This document shows, piece after piece, positions 6,911 to 13,970 of a DNA stretch of 30,047 bases. The position numbers and the translations under genes were made by a program. Positions within the stretch are counted from its first letter, which is position 1, and each line of letters opens with the position of its first letter. The notes under the pieces are model-generated. The model searched no databases, had not been told where the DNA came from, and worked only from the letters and a program-made list of their open reading frames with translations. The stretch is taken from NCBI GenBank assembly GCA_964404805.1, contig CAYOLJ010000005.1:1-30047 (forward strand), given 5' to 3'. Source of the stretch: Peribacter sp964404805 (GTDB taxonomy: Bacteria; Patescibacteriota; Gracilibacteria; Peribacterales; Peribacteraceae).

Positions 6911-9238
6911 TTACAGTTGTTCCCGGAAGGTTTTGAGCTGCGATCGTGAGAGTATCTTGAGGAGCTCTTTATCGCTCGCTGCCTGAATGGCTTCAAGCGA
7001 GCCGAATTTTTTGAGCAGCTTCACGCGTGTCTGCGGACCGATGCCGGGAATCGCATCCAATACCGAGAAGATGGCACGTTTCTTGGCCCGCGTTTCACGG
7101 TGCGCATTGGCGAAGCGGTGGGCCTCATCGCGCAGTCGCATCAGGAGAAAGCGAGCAGGAGAATCCTTTGTGAAGGTCAGAGGATGAGGATGTCCGGGAA
7201 CGAATACTTCTTCCTCTCGCTTGGCGAGTCCGATCACAGGAATCGGGAGGGTGAGTTCCTTGAGGACTTCCAAAGCGGCACTTAGCTGACCTTTGCCGCC
7301 GTCGATGAGGAGGAGGTCCGGTTTGGTGGAGAGCGATGTGTCACTACGATGTTCTTTGATTTCGTACATCATTCTGATGCACGCAGATTTTTTGGGGAGT
7401 CTCTTGAACATGTATTCGATCAGCCTCGGTCCTTCATGGATATGCCTGAAGCCCATTTCGACGTAATACTCTTCCAATGTTTGGGATGTGAGAATATAGA
7501 TCTTTCCTTTTCTTTCCCTACTGAGAATTTTGCGGCAGAGGAACTGACCGAGTCTCGCGCCCCGAAGTTTTTCCTGAACCCAGAGTGATTTGAGCATTTT
7601 CGTCGTATCCTTATAGCAATAGATGCGTACGAATCCGACGATGGTCTTCCCTTCGCGTGCGACGACGAAATCTTTTGGCCGGAGATCATCGGGTGCAAGC
7701 TTCTGTTTCTTGATCACGGATTGAATCGTCTTCATCTCGTTCTTCCGCGCTCTTCCAAAGGTGATCCCTTTTCTGCTCAATTGTTTCTCCTCCTCTTTGG
7801 TAGCCATTTTCAGGTGCAGCAGACGCCGCTTCAGCACCTCTTTCAGCGCGCGGTAGTCATCAATATCCCCTTCGCGCACCGTGCGGAGGGTGAACGATCG
7901 GTACTGGTCGTTTTTTGGCTTACCATCAACAAAAACCGACATGCTCCCTACCGTTTCTGTGCCGCTTAAATGCGAAATATCATAGCCTTCGATGCGCTTG
8001 GGAGCCGTCGGCAGGTCGAGGGTGACTTTCAATTCCTTCAGCGCATCCTCCACGTTGCGCGCGGCGGCTTCCCACTTGGTTTCGAAGTGCTGCACTTTCT
8101 CGCGTGCGTTCTCTTCGGCGAGTGCGAGGAGCTTGCCTCCCTTGCCGCGCTCCGGCACACGAAGGGTTACCTTCGATCCACGACGCTTCGTAAGCCACTG
8201 TGCGAGGAGCTTTGAGTCGGAGACATCAGTTGGTAGCAGGAGAAGTGGTGGCACATCGGGGGCGTCCGCGTAGTACTGGGGTAAAAACTGCGTGAGTGCT
8301 TCGGTGTCACTCTCTGCATGACCGAGCAGTGTGAACGATGATTCGTCGATGACTTTTCCACTTCGTTCCTTGAGCAGTACCACGTGTACGCGGCTTCCTT
8401 CCACTGCGATGCCGAAGATATCGGCATCCTCTCCTGTGGTGTCAGAGACGATCTGTTTTTCGGAAAGTCGCTCAATTGTCTGCAGCGCGTCGCGCAGTTT
8501 GGCGGCCTGCTCGAACTTGTGCTCACGCGCGGCGACTTTCATCCGTTCCCTGAGGAGGGTGAGAGCATCGTCGGTTTTGCCCTTGAGAAAGTCGATCACG
8601 CCTTCCGTTGCCATGTGTTGGTACTCCTCTGATGTCACACATCCGATGCAGGGTGCGCAACACTGTTTGATGTGGTAATCCAGACACGGCGTGGGGCGGT
8701 CGCGGTGCGTGACGGTGACGTCTTTGCCGTTTTCTGCGGGTTCAATGCACATCTTGCATGTGCGGTAGGGGAACACGCGCCTAAGCAGCGTGAGCGTCTC
8801 GCGAACAGAGAATGCACTCACGTACGGGCCAAAGTACTTGGCCTTATCTTCAGATGGCTTGCGTACGAGATCAATGCGCGGAAAGGTATCCTGCACACTG
8901 ATGCGCACGTACACGTAGTTCTTGTCATCCTTCATCAGCACGTTGTATTTGGGCTTCTTTTGCTTGATGAGGTTGGTTTCAAGAATGAGCGCCTCAAGCT
9001 CCGAGCTCGTTACCGTCACCGAAACATCGACAGCCTTTGAAATGAGCGACTGTTTCCACGGTCCCAATACTGCATCCTTGTTCAAATAGCTCGTCACGCG
9101 CTTGCGCAGATTCAGGGCTTTGCCCACATAGAGCACCGTGCCTTTGGCATCGAGCCAGCGGTAGACGCCGGGCTTGGTTGGCAGTTTGGCAACGCGCTTT
9201 TTAAGCTCGGCCTCCTTGGGGTTCTTCTTCTTGGGCAC
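6911..9238 (-). CDS. uvrC: Excinuclease ABC subunit C with inserted GNAT-like domain
   Basis: Makes the two incisions around a lesion in UvrABC nucleotide excision repair. The order in this 775-residue protein is the GIY-YIG nuclease (about 19-95, GVYRWLD..YVGKA), a Cys-rich segment (C161, C164, C185, C193, C194, C197, C200), a UVR motif (about 237-258), an RNase H-like nuclease with D420 (GYDISHLSGT), D646 (LLIDGGKGQL) and H707 (RDEAHRFA), and a C-terminal HhH pair (about 729-775). Usual UvrC length is about 600. The excess is a block at about 477-632, between the two catalytic Asp segments. It reads as a GNAT acetyltransferase fold, with motif A (LWVQEKLRGARLG, R559-G564) and motif B (YYVEMGFR). 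That block has lower GC than its surroundings. The start is a GTG at 9238 with a CATGAT box 6 nt upstream; earlier in-frame starts lie in the repeat. Confidence 0.95.
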   Translation of the reverse strand: MPKKKNPKEAELKKRVAKLPTKPGVYRWLDAKGTVLYVGKALNLRKRVTSYLNKDAVLGPWKQSLISKAVDVSVTVTSSELEALILETNLIKQKKPKYNVLMKDDKNYVYVRISVQDTFPRIDLVRKPSEDKAKYFGPYVSAFSVRETLTLLRRVFPYRTCKMCIEPAENGKDVTVTHRDRPTPCLDYHIKQCCAPCIGCVTSEEYQHMATEGVIDFLKGKTDDALTLLRERMKVAAREHKFEQAAKLRDALQTIERLSEKQIVSDTTGEDADIFGIAVEGSRVHVVLLKERSGKVIDESSFTLLGHAESDTEALTQFLPQYYADAPDVPPLLLLPTDVSDSKLLAQWLTKRRGSKVTLRVPERGKGGKLLALAEENAREKVQHFETKWEAAARNVEDALKELKVTLDLPTAPKRIEGYDISHLSGTETVGSMSVFVDGKPKNDQYRSFTLRTVREGDIDDYRALKEVLKRRLLHLKMATKEEEKQLSRKGITFGRARKNEMKTIQSVIKKQKLAPDDLRPKDFVVAREGKTIVGFVRIYCYKDTTKMLKSLWVQEKLRGARLGQFLCRKILSRERKGKIYILTSQTLEEYYVEMGFRHIHEGPRLIEYMFKRLPKKSACIRMMYEIKEHRSDTSLSTKPDLLLIDGGKGQLSAALEVLKELTLPIPVIGLAKREEEVFVPGHPHPLTFTKDSPARFLLMRLRDEAHRFANAHRETRAKKRAIFSVLDAIPGIGPQTRVKLLKKFGSLEAIQAASDKELLKILSRSQLKTFREQL

Positions 9239-9287
9239 GGGACTATCATGCCATTGATGGATGAGGAGGAGGAGGGTCCGTTCCTCA

Positions 9288-9467
9288 TTTTCCACCTTTG
9301 TGGCGACAAAGGTGGAGCCAAAACGCTGGCGCGCCAACGCCCGCTCCGCCCGGCCCTGTGCCTCCTCGTCGGATCCTCCAGGGTTTCGGATCCGCCTCGT
9401 CGGCGCTTTGTGGCAGGGCCTTCCCCTTCACCCCCCGTGGCGCGCCCCTCCACGCTTACTGTTTTTG
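9288..9467 (+). repeat. Structured intergenic repeat, copy 2
   Basis: Second copy of the element at 2478-2673, same orientation and again between two divergent genes (uvrC and the glycosyltransferase). The 10-bp hairpin CCACCTTTGT/ACAAAGGTGG is kept although its loop is two bases shorter than in copy 1. The central CGGATCC/GGATCCG hairpin is kept with 7 bp. The 20-nt palindrome of copy 1 is replaced by unrelated bases. Conserved stems with changed loops favour a function at the RNA or DNA-structure level. Confidence 0.85.
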
Positions 9468-9513
9468 TGTGTTGTTCTGTTTCGACGGATGTTTTGCACT
9501 ATCATGGTTTGCA

Positions 9514-10335
9514 GTGGATAAGCAGCCTCTCGTATCGGCCATTGTTGTCACCACGTGGACACCGAAAGATGCAGTGAAGTGCGTGCAGGCACTCCTGCAG
9601 CAGACAATTGCGCAGGACATCGAGATCCTCGTCATCGACAATCATTCCGAAGATGACTCCATCGGCACGCTGCGAGCGCGCTACGGTCGACACCCGCAGG
9701 TGCGACTGCTCGAGTCCAACCGTAATCGCGGCTACGGAGGGGGCAATAACTATGCAGCGCAGTACGCGTGTGGTGAATATTTGCTCATCATCAATCCCGA
9801 CAATGAATTGGAACCCGAAGGATTGGAACGCATGGTGCGGATTTTTCAGGAGGATCCCTCCATCGGCATTCTCGCTCCCAAGCTTGCGTTCCCCGATGGG
9901 CGCGTTCGTGAGTCTGCACGAGCATTTCCGTCTCTTTTCGATGTCTGTATCAAGCGTACGTTTCTGCAGTACATCTTTCCGGGTCGCCTGCGGCGCTACC
10001 TGCAGACGGATGCACCGAATCCTCCGTTACGTGATGTCGATTGGGTGGTGGGCGCATGCCTGTTCTTTCGGCAGGATTTTTTCGCGCAACTCGGAGGTTT
10101 CGATGAGCGGTTCTTCCTCTTCTTCGAAGATATGGACTTGTGTCGGCGGTGCCGCCTTGCAGGTAAGCGGGTGGTGTATGTCTCTTCCATTGTGGCGCGC
10201 GATCGCAAGCAGCGCTTGAGCGGCGGGGGGTTCTTTTCCCTCCTTCTACGTAAGACGGGGCGCATTCACATTGCGAGTGCGCTCAAGTATTTCTGGAAGT
10301 GGAGGAGGATCTTTCCGTCCAGAAAGGCCAGTTAG
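9514..10335 (+). CDS. Family 2 glycosyltransferase (rhamnosyltransferase-like)
   Basis: 273-residue inverting GT-A glycosyltransferase that would transfer a sugar from a nucleotide-sugar donor in cell-surface polysaccharide assembly. The N-terminal VSAIVVTTWTPKD strand, NRNRGYGGGNNYAAQYA, the metal-binding NPDNE (94-98), VVGACLFFRQDFFAQLGGFDE (about 178-198, the acceptor loop) and EDMDLCRRCRLAG (E205, D206, D208) are the usual WbbL-like set. There is no transmembrane helix; the basic C-terminus (KYFWKWRRIFPSRK) could touch the membrane. I chose GTG 9514 because it gives the family N-terminus and follows a TATCAT box by 8 nt; the longer frame runs back through the repeat. Donor and acceptor are unknown. 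Confidence 0.92.
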   Translation: MDKQPLVSAIVVTTWTPKDAVKCVQALLQQTIAQDIEILVIDNHSEDDSIGTLRARYGRHPQVRLLESNRNRGYGGGNNYAAQYACGEYLLIINPDNELEPEGLERMVRIFQEDPSIGILAPKLAFPDGRVRESARAFPSLFDVCIKRTFLQYIFPGRLRRYLQTDAPNPPLRDVDWVVGACLFFRQDFFAQLGGFDERFFLFFEDMDLCRRCRLAGKRVVYVSSIVARDRKQRLSGGGFFSLLLRKTGRIHIASALKYFWKWRRIFPSRKAS

Positions 10336-10353
10336 GCGATATCCTCCCCAGAA

Positions 10354-10456
10354 GCATCCGGCTCCGTTCCTCGCTTCACTCAGAACTACGCCGAGGTGTT
10401 CAGTAGATGGACAACGGATGCCACGGCGTAGTCGAGCCGGAGCGAGACGAAGCCGG
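10354..10456. repeat. Complex inverted-repeat element between convergent genes
   Basis: Between the glycosyltransferase stop and the zinc-ribbon stop. Complementary pairs are GCATCCG (10354-10360)/CGGATGC (10415-10421), ACTACGCCG (10385-10393)/CGGCGTAGT (10424-10432), and CCGGCT (10358-10363) with AGCCGG at either 10435-10440 or 10451-10456. The first two pairs interleave, so both can form only as a pseudoknot or as alternatives. A related word, CTCCGTTCC-TCG-CTTC, recurs at 23318-23337. It may act as a bidirectional terminator or a mobile palindromic unit; no T-run is present. Confidence 0.6.
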
Positions 10457-10458
10457 GC

Positions 10459-10728
10459 TCACCCAATATTTTCCCAAAAGCACTTCTGGCACTCGATGGC
10501 GTAGGGCGCATCGGGCGCGTAGGTCGTGAGCATCGCTTCCCCGCACTTCACACAGGTGCGCTTGTAGAGTGTGCGTTCGTTTCGCAGCGCCATGCGCCGC
10601 TTGTGGCGGCAGGCCGGGCACTGGTCGGGAAGCGGGAGCTTCTTCTCTTCGTAGATCGTGGCCTCCTGCGGAATCACGAGGAATCCTTTGGAACATTCTT
10701 TGCAGGTGAGCTTCGTTTGCTGTGCCAT
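10459..10728 (-). CDS. Zinc-ribbon protein (zf-trcl type)
   Basis: 89 residues with four CxxC pairs at C9/C12, C37/C40, C59/C62 and C80/C83, enough for two zinc ribbons. The central text LPLPDQCPACRHKRRMALRNERTLYKR followed by CVKCGEAMLTTYAPDAPYAIECQKCFW is a module I know as the N-terminal part of longer Cys-rich proteins in candidate-phyla bacteria. Here it is a separate gene, placed after the Cys-ladder gene instead of before it. The spacer from the upstream stop is 11 nt, all pyrimidine (CCCCCTCTCCC), and no Shine-Dalgarno is present. Co-transcription with 10740-11729 is very likely. The function of the family is unknown; nucleic-acid binding or zinc storage are guesses. Confidence 0.85.
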   Translation of the reverse strand: MAQQTKLTCKECSKGFLVIPQEATIYEEKKLPLPDQCPACRHKRRMALRNERTLYKRTCVKCGEAMLTTYAPDAPYAIECQKCFWENIG

Positions 10729-10739
10729 GGGAGAGGGGG

Positions 10740-11729
10740 TTAGAGGGTGGGAACGGAAGAAGTGATGATGGGGTCCGTCTCTGTCCGCATGCGGTTCGAT
10801 TCATAGTCGGAGACGAAGAAGAGATTGAGGTTATGCTTACCTGCGGCCAGAAGTTCCTTGCGCAATCGTGCGACTTTCTCTTCGTACTTCTCGGGAGCGA
10901 CTGGCTTGTTGAGGATGTGATATTCCTTGCGGTCGAGAGATGCGCAGCCAAAGCAGTGCTTGCAGTTCCGCAAGTAGGAGGAGAAAGCACAGTCGCTGGA
11001 TTGGTCCGTGAAGATCACATGATCGCAGTTGTGATTCATGGTGGATTGAACACAGTGCGCACACCATTCACTCTCGAAGCAGACGGTGAGATCAATGCAG
11101 CTTTTGTTCCCATTCGTCTCGATGCAGTAGGAGCAATCTTCATTGTTGAAACTGTCGAAACATTGGTGGCAATTCTTGCACTGTGTCAGATGATCACCGA
11201 CACATTCCTCTGTCATGAACTGATGGAGCGCGAGGTTCGGTGTCTTTTTCCGAAGTTCGTTCACCCGTTCCTCGACGAGTTTGCGATGAGAAAAATCCTG
11301 CAGATCAAGTTCTCGCATCCTCTTTTCATATTTCTCCTTCGATAGTTTCTCATTGAACATGTGGTATTCCTTCTGGTGCAGGCCACTGCAGCCGAAGCAG
11401 TTGCTGCAGCCGAAGCATTCTTTGCAGAAGAGGCAGTCGGAACAGTTCTGGCAGTCTTGGGAGTAATGGCAGCTGTAGCATTTCTGGCAATCTACACACT
11501 CTGTGCACCATTCGCACTCCACGCAGAAGGTGATGCCGTTGCAGCTACGACACTTGCGCGAGTAGCGGGCGTAGTACACGTCCTCGCAGTAGAAGACGCA
11601 GAAGCTGTAGTAACAGTTCTTCGACTTGAGCACGGTGTCGGCATAGTCGCTGTTCTCGGCCATCACGTGTTTCACCGAGAAGCGCGGGGAGGCGAGGAGA
11701 AGCCGTTGGAAATCCGAGATAAATGACAT
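10740..11729 (-). CDS. Cysteine-ladder protein of a CPR-type family
   Basis: 329 residues with 35 cysteines in two halves, each ending in a similar motif (GCSGLHQKEYHMFN at 113-126, GCASLDRKEYHILN at 261-274) followed by a charged helix (KEKYEKR, EKYEEKVARLRKELL). Cysteines run every third residue from C69 to C114 with one gap. By my count 19 of 20 in the first half fall in one three-residue register and 14 of 15 in the second half fall in another. The family resembles proteins often mislabelled caib/baif family in CPR genomes, where the 89-residue zinc ribbon is fused in front. A metal-binding solenoid is a reasonable inference; function is unknown. The start at 11729 (MSFISDFQRLLLASPRF) is supported by a perfect TATAAT 15 nt upstream; longer frames overlap the previous gene. 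Confidence 0.85.
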   Translation of the reverse strand: MSFISDFQRLLLASPRFSVKHVMAENSDYADTVLKSKNCYYSFCVFYCEDVYYARYSRKCRSCNGITFCVECEWCTECVDCQKCYSCHYSQDCQNCSDCLFCKECFGCSNCFGCSGLHQKEYHMFNEKLSKEKYEKRMRELDLQDFSHRKLVEERVNELRKKTPNLALHQFMTEECVGDHLTQCKNCHQCFDSFNNEDCSYCIETNGNKSCIDLTVCFESEWCAHCVQSTMNHNCDHVIFTDQSSDCAFSSYLRNCKHCFGCASLDRKEYHILNKPVAPEKYEEKVARLRKELLAAGKHNLNLFFVSDYESNRMRTETDPIITSSVPTL

Positions 11730-11744
11730 GGAGTAAATCCAGAA

Positions 11745-11750
11745 ATTATA
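11745..11750 (-). promoter_or_regulatory. Consensus -10 box overlapping the upstream stop codon
   Basis: TATAAT on the minus strand at 11750-11745 overlaps the TAA stop (11748-11746) of the upstream gene and lies 15 nt before the ATG at 11729. A weak TGGTGA 17 nt further up could be the -35. It gives the Cys-rich pair its own promoter within an apparent operon. Confidence 0.55.
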
Positions 11751-12135
11751 GCATGTTCTTCTGTTCATCACCAGATTCGCTGCGTGCGAGGATTTCGGCA
11801 ACGAGGTGGCGGAGGATGTCGCGGTGCTGCCGCAGAAGGTCCACGCAGAGAGTTGTGGCACGATCGACCATCTCGGGACTCATGGGATCCGTTTCGGCGT
11901 CCTTTAGGACGCTTGCGCGTAGTTCCCGCTGGAGATCTTCATCCGTCTTACAGGCATCCGTATAGTTCGTCTCTCCCTCTCCAGAGGGGTTTTGCAGGAA
12001 GGCAACCAGTTGCGGTAGGGTCTGCACATTCTTCAGTCTCGTGAGTGCAATGATGCCGTCGAGCGCGTCAACCGGCAGATGGTTGGTCGGCAACGGAATG
12101 GCATGGATCTGCTCGAGAGTGAGGGAGGCATTCAT
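11746..12135 (-). CDS. Small hypothetical protein, mostly helical
   Basis: 129 residues, not recognised. It starts MNASLTLEQIHAIPLP, has a short hydrophobic helix (LDGIIALTRLKNVQTLPQLVAFLQNP) and an acidic/basic helical C-terminus (MVDRATTLCVDLLRQHRDILRHLVAEILARSESGDEQ). There is no signal peptide or membrane segment. The ATG at 12135 was chosen because TAAGAT (12146-12141) ends 5 nt before it; the longer frame would read through the divergent promoter region. Its stop codon overlaps the promoter of the Cys-ladder gene 16 nt away, so the three minus-strand genes may form one unit. It diverges from the TrmB-like regulator across 160 bp. Confidence 0.7.
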   Translation of the reverse strand: MNASLTLEQIHAIPLPTNHLPVDALDGIIALTRLKNVQTLPQLVAFLQNPSGEGETNYTDACKTDEDLQRELRASVLKDAETDPMSPEMVDRATTLCVDLLRQHRDILRHLVAEILARSESGDEQKNML

Positions 12136-12295
12136 TGGAAATCTTATTAAGAAATAAAAAATGATTGTTAGCAATCTACTGCCAAGACAAATTTCTGTCA
12201 TCTGTAAACAATATTCTTGAGGATATAAATTTAGATTTTGGCTATATAGAGCCAATATTTTTGTGTTATAATGTGTGGAGAACTATTCCACATTT
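12136..12295 (+). promoter_or_regulatory. Divergent promoter region with two candidate operators
   Basis: AT-rich divergent gap. A perfect TATAAT at 12267-12272 serves the plus-strand regulator. Two dyads flank it: TTGGCT-ATATAG-AGCCAA (12238-12255) upstream, where a -35 would sit, and TGTGGA-gaactat-TCCACA (12274-12292) across the predicted transcription start. Lesser hairpins are GATTG/CAATC (from about 12162) and GACA/TGTC. The placement suggests repressor binding, plausibly by the TrmB-like product itself; this is inference. Confidence 0.6.
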
Positions 12296-13075
12296 ATGCT
12301 TACAGCTGTCGAACGTTCGCGCGTCGTCACCCTGCTCCGGCACTTCGGTTGCAACGACCGCGAGGTTGGCATCTATCTTCAGTGCCTCGCGATGGATCCT
12401 GCGAGTGTGCAGGAGATTGCGCGACGGATGGGGAGGAACCGCTTCACTGTGAACAGCGCAATCGAACAGCTTATTGAGAAGGGCTTACTTGTCGAAACAC
12501 GGCGCGGAAAACGGCGGCTCATCGCAGCGGAGGATCCCGATGTGCTCTTCTCGCTCCTTGAGCGCAAGCGCTCCGACATCGAGCGTCTTTCGAATAATGT
12601 GGAGTACGCATCCAGGCTTCTGCGTTCACTACGACCCGTCGAAACAAGCAAGCCGAGCGTGCGCTTCTATGAAGGTGTCGAGGGGTACAAGCGCATGCTT
12701 GCAGAGACGCTTTCGGCAAAAGGGGAGGTTCTCGTCTTCTCGTACGTGCCGCTCCTTGCCTCGATTGTCGGCGAAGAGCACCTGGAGGCGTACTTCCGCA
12801 AGCGTGGTCGCAAGGGCATCACGACGCGTCTCATCTTTCCGCACTGCGACTTTGCAGATCGTGTACTGAAGCGGGCGAAAGATTATCGTATCGATATCCG
12901 ATACCTCCCTAAGGGAACGCAGTGGCGGTCTGGAATTTTCTTCTGGAACGATTGCATCGCCCTCCTTTCCTATACCTTGAATCGTCTCAACTGCACGATT
13001 ATTGAAAACAAAGACATTGCCGACTTCTACAGAAAGATCATCTTTGAATTATGTTGGAGCCAGGCCTCATCGTGA
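12296..13075 (+). CDS. TrmB-family transcriptional regulator
   Basis: 259 residues. An N-terminal winged helix-turn-helix (about 10-75; REVGIYLQCLAMDPASVQEIARRMGRNRFTVNSAIEQLIEKGLL) is followed by a coiled-coil (about 80-113) and a phospholipase-D-like sensor domain (about 120-259; RFYEGVEGYKRMLAETL, then LVFSYVPLL). That is the order of the TrmB family, whose members often bind sugars or other small molecules. The C-terminal domain is of the truncated type, without the long sugar-binding extension, so the ligand is unknown. I chose the ATG at 12296; a GTG at 12275 would start inside the second dyad, next to the -10 box. It is divergent from the small helical gene and the Cys-rich pair, which are its likeliest targets together with itself. 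Confidence 0.85.
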   Translation: MLTAVERSRVVTLLRHFGCNDREVGIYLQCLAMDPASVQEIARRMGRNRFTVNSAIEQLIEKGLLVETRRGKRRLIAAEDPDVLFSLLERKRSDIERLSNNVEYASRLLRSLRPVETSKPSVRFYEGVEGYKRMLAETLSAKGEVLVFSYVPLLASIVGEEHLEAYFRKRGRKGITTRLIFPHCDFADRVLKRAKDYRIDIRYLPKGTQWRSGIFFWNDCIALLSYTLNRLNCTIIENKDIADFYRKIIFELCWSQASS

Positions 13076-13122
13076 GAGGATGATGCCTTGCTGTATTTAA
13101 GGCAAAAACCCTCTTTCCGTTG

Positions 13123-13151
13123 TTGACCGGTTTCGGTTCCTCCCGTACCCT
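13123..13151 (+). promoter_or_regulatory. Promoter of rplY
   Basis: TTGACC (13123-13128), 17-nt spacer, TACCCT (13146-13151). The predicted leader is under 10 nt and ends in GCTTTTCT before the ATG at 13166, again without a Shine-Dalgarno. Confidence 0.5.
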
Positions 13152-13165
13152 CGTGCAGCTTTTCT

Positions 13166-13873
13166 ATGGAAATGGTTGCACTCAAAGCAACGGCTCGCAG
13201 TGAACAGTCGCCCAACGAGATTCGTCGGGGGAACAGTGTTCCGTGCGTGCTCTACGGTAATGAGGTGCAGAATACGGTGGTGCAGTGCATGTTTGTCGAG
13301 CTCACCAAGGCCTACACCAAGGCAGGTGCGAATACCCTTGTGGATCTGGATATCGACGGTAAGAAAGTGCCTGTGCTCTTTCACTCCCTGCAGTTCGATC
13401 CGATCTCTGGTCGCATCACCCATGTGGATTTCTACGCAGTGAACCTGAAGAAGGAAATTGAGGCACCGGTGCCGATCCGCTTTACGGGCGAGTCCCTTGC
13501 CGTGAAGGAATTTGCCGCAATTATCGTCACCGTGCAGAACCACGTGACTGTGCGCTGTCTGCCAATGAATCTACCACGCGATCTCGAAGTATCGTTGACG
13601 AAGCTTGCGCAGGTGCACGACGTTGTGGAGGTTGCAGATCTTGTTGTGCCGTCAGGCGTCACCATCCTGGATGATGCCGATGCCGTTCTCGTCACAGCAC
13701 AGGAACAGCGCAAGGAGGAAGAGGTTCAACCAGCTCCATCTGTTGCGGCGGTAGAGGGCGTTTCTGCCGAAGGAGGAGAGGCAGCTGTAGAGGGTGCTCC
13801 AGCTGTGGAGGGTGCCGTGGCACCTGCCGAAGACAATGCCGCCAAGAAGGAGAAAAAGGGCAAGGGTGAGTAA
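13166..13873 (+). CDS. rplY: 50S ribosomal protein L25 (CTC/TL5 form)
   Basis: 5S-rRNA-binding protein of the large subunit. The 235 residues comprise the L25 beta-barrel (about 1-95; RRGNSVPCVLYG, then FDPISGRITHVDFYAV), the TL5 C-terminal beta domain (about 98-185; IRFTGESLAVKEFAAII, then LPRDLEVSLTKL and VPSGVTILDDADAVL), and a low-complexity Ala/Glu/Pro tail ending in KKEKKGKGE. The two-domain form is the common one outside enterobacteria. The ATG at 13166 is fixed by the promoter about 15 nt upstream; MEMVALKATARSEQ is a normal family start. The gene is monocistronic or followed by the DUF3048 gene, which has its own promoter. Confidence 0.95.
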   Translation: MEMVALKATARSEQSPNEIRRGNSVPCVLYGNEVQNTVVQCMFVELTKAYTKAGANTLVDLDIDGKKVPVLFHSLQFDPISGRITHVDFYAVNLKKEIEAPVPIRFTGESLAVKEFAAIIVTVQNHVTVRCLPMNLPRDLEVSLTKLAQVHDVVEVADLVVPSGVTILDDADAVLVTAQEQRKEEEVQPAPSVAAVEGVSAEGGEAAVEGAPAVEGAVAPAEDNAAKKEKKGKGE

Positions 13874-13934
13874 TTTTGCTGTGGAATTGCCGTAGAGAAT
13901 TCTCCGTTTTCTCGAATAGGGAAAACGCAGATCA

Positions 13935-13970
13935 TGGTATAGTCTTGCGTCTTTTCTTTTTCTGCGTTTC
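13935..13970 (+). promoter_or_regulatory. Extended -10 promoter and pyrimidine-rich leader of the DUF3048 gene
   Basis: TGGTATAGT (13935-13943) is an extended -10 box. The 27 nt between it and the ATG at 13971 are almost all C and T. A dyad ACGCA/TGCGT (about 13925-13950) surrounds the -10. Confidence 0.5.

Noticed and set aside
10722..11345. Plus-strand open frame of 207 codons across the Cys-rich gene
   Set aside because: Antisense to a periodic Cys codon pattern that keeps the opposite frame open; the minus-strand gene has the promoter and the family match.
13082..13108. GCCTT/AAGGC hairpin after the TrmB-like gene as a terminator
   Set aside because: The stem is short, the loop is long and the following run is A, not T, on the plus strand.
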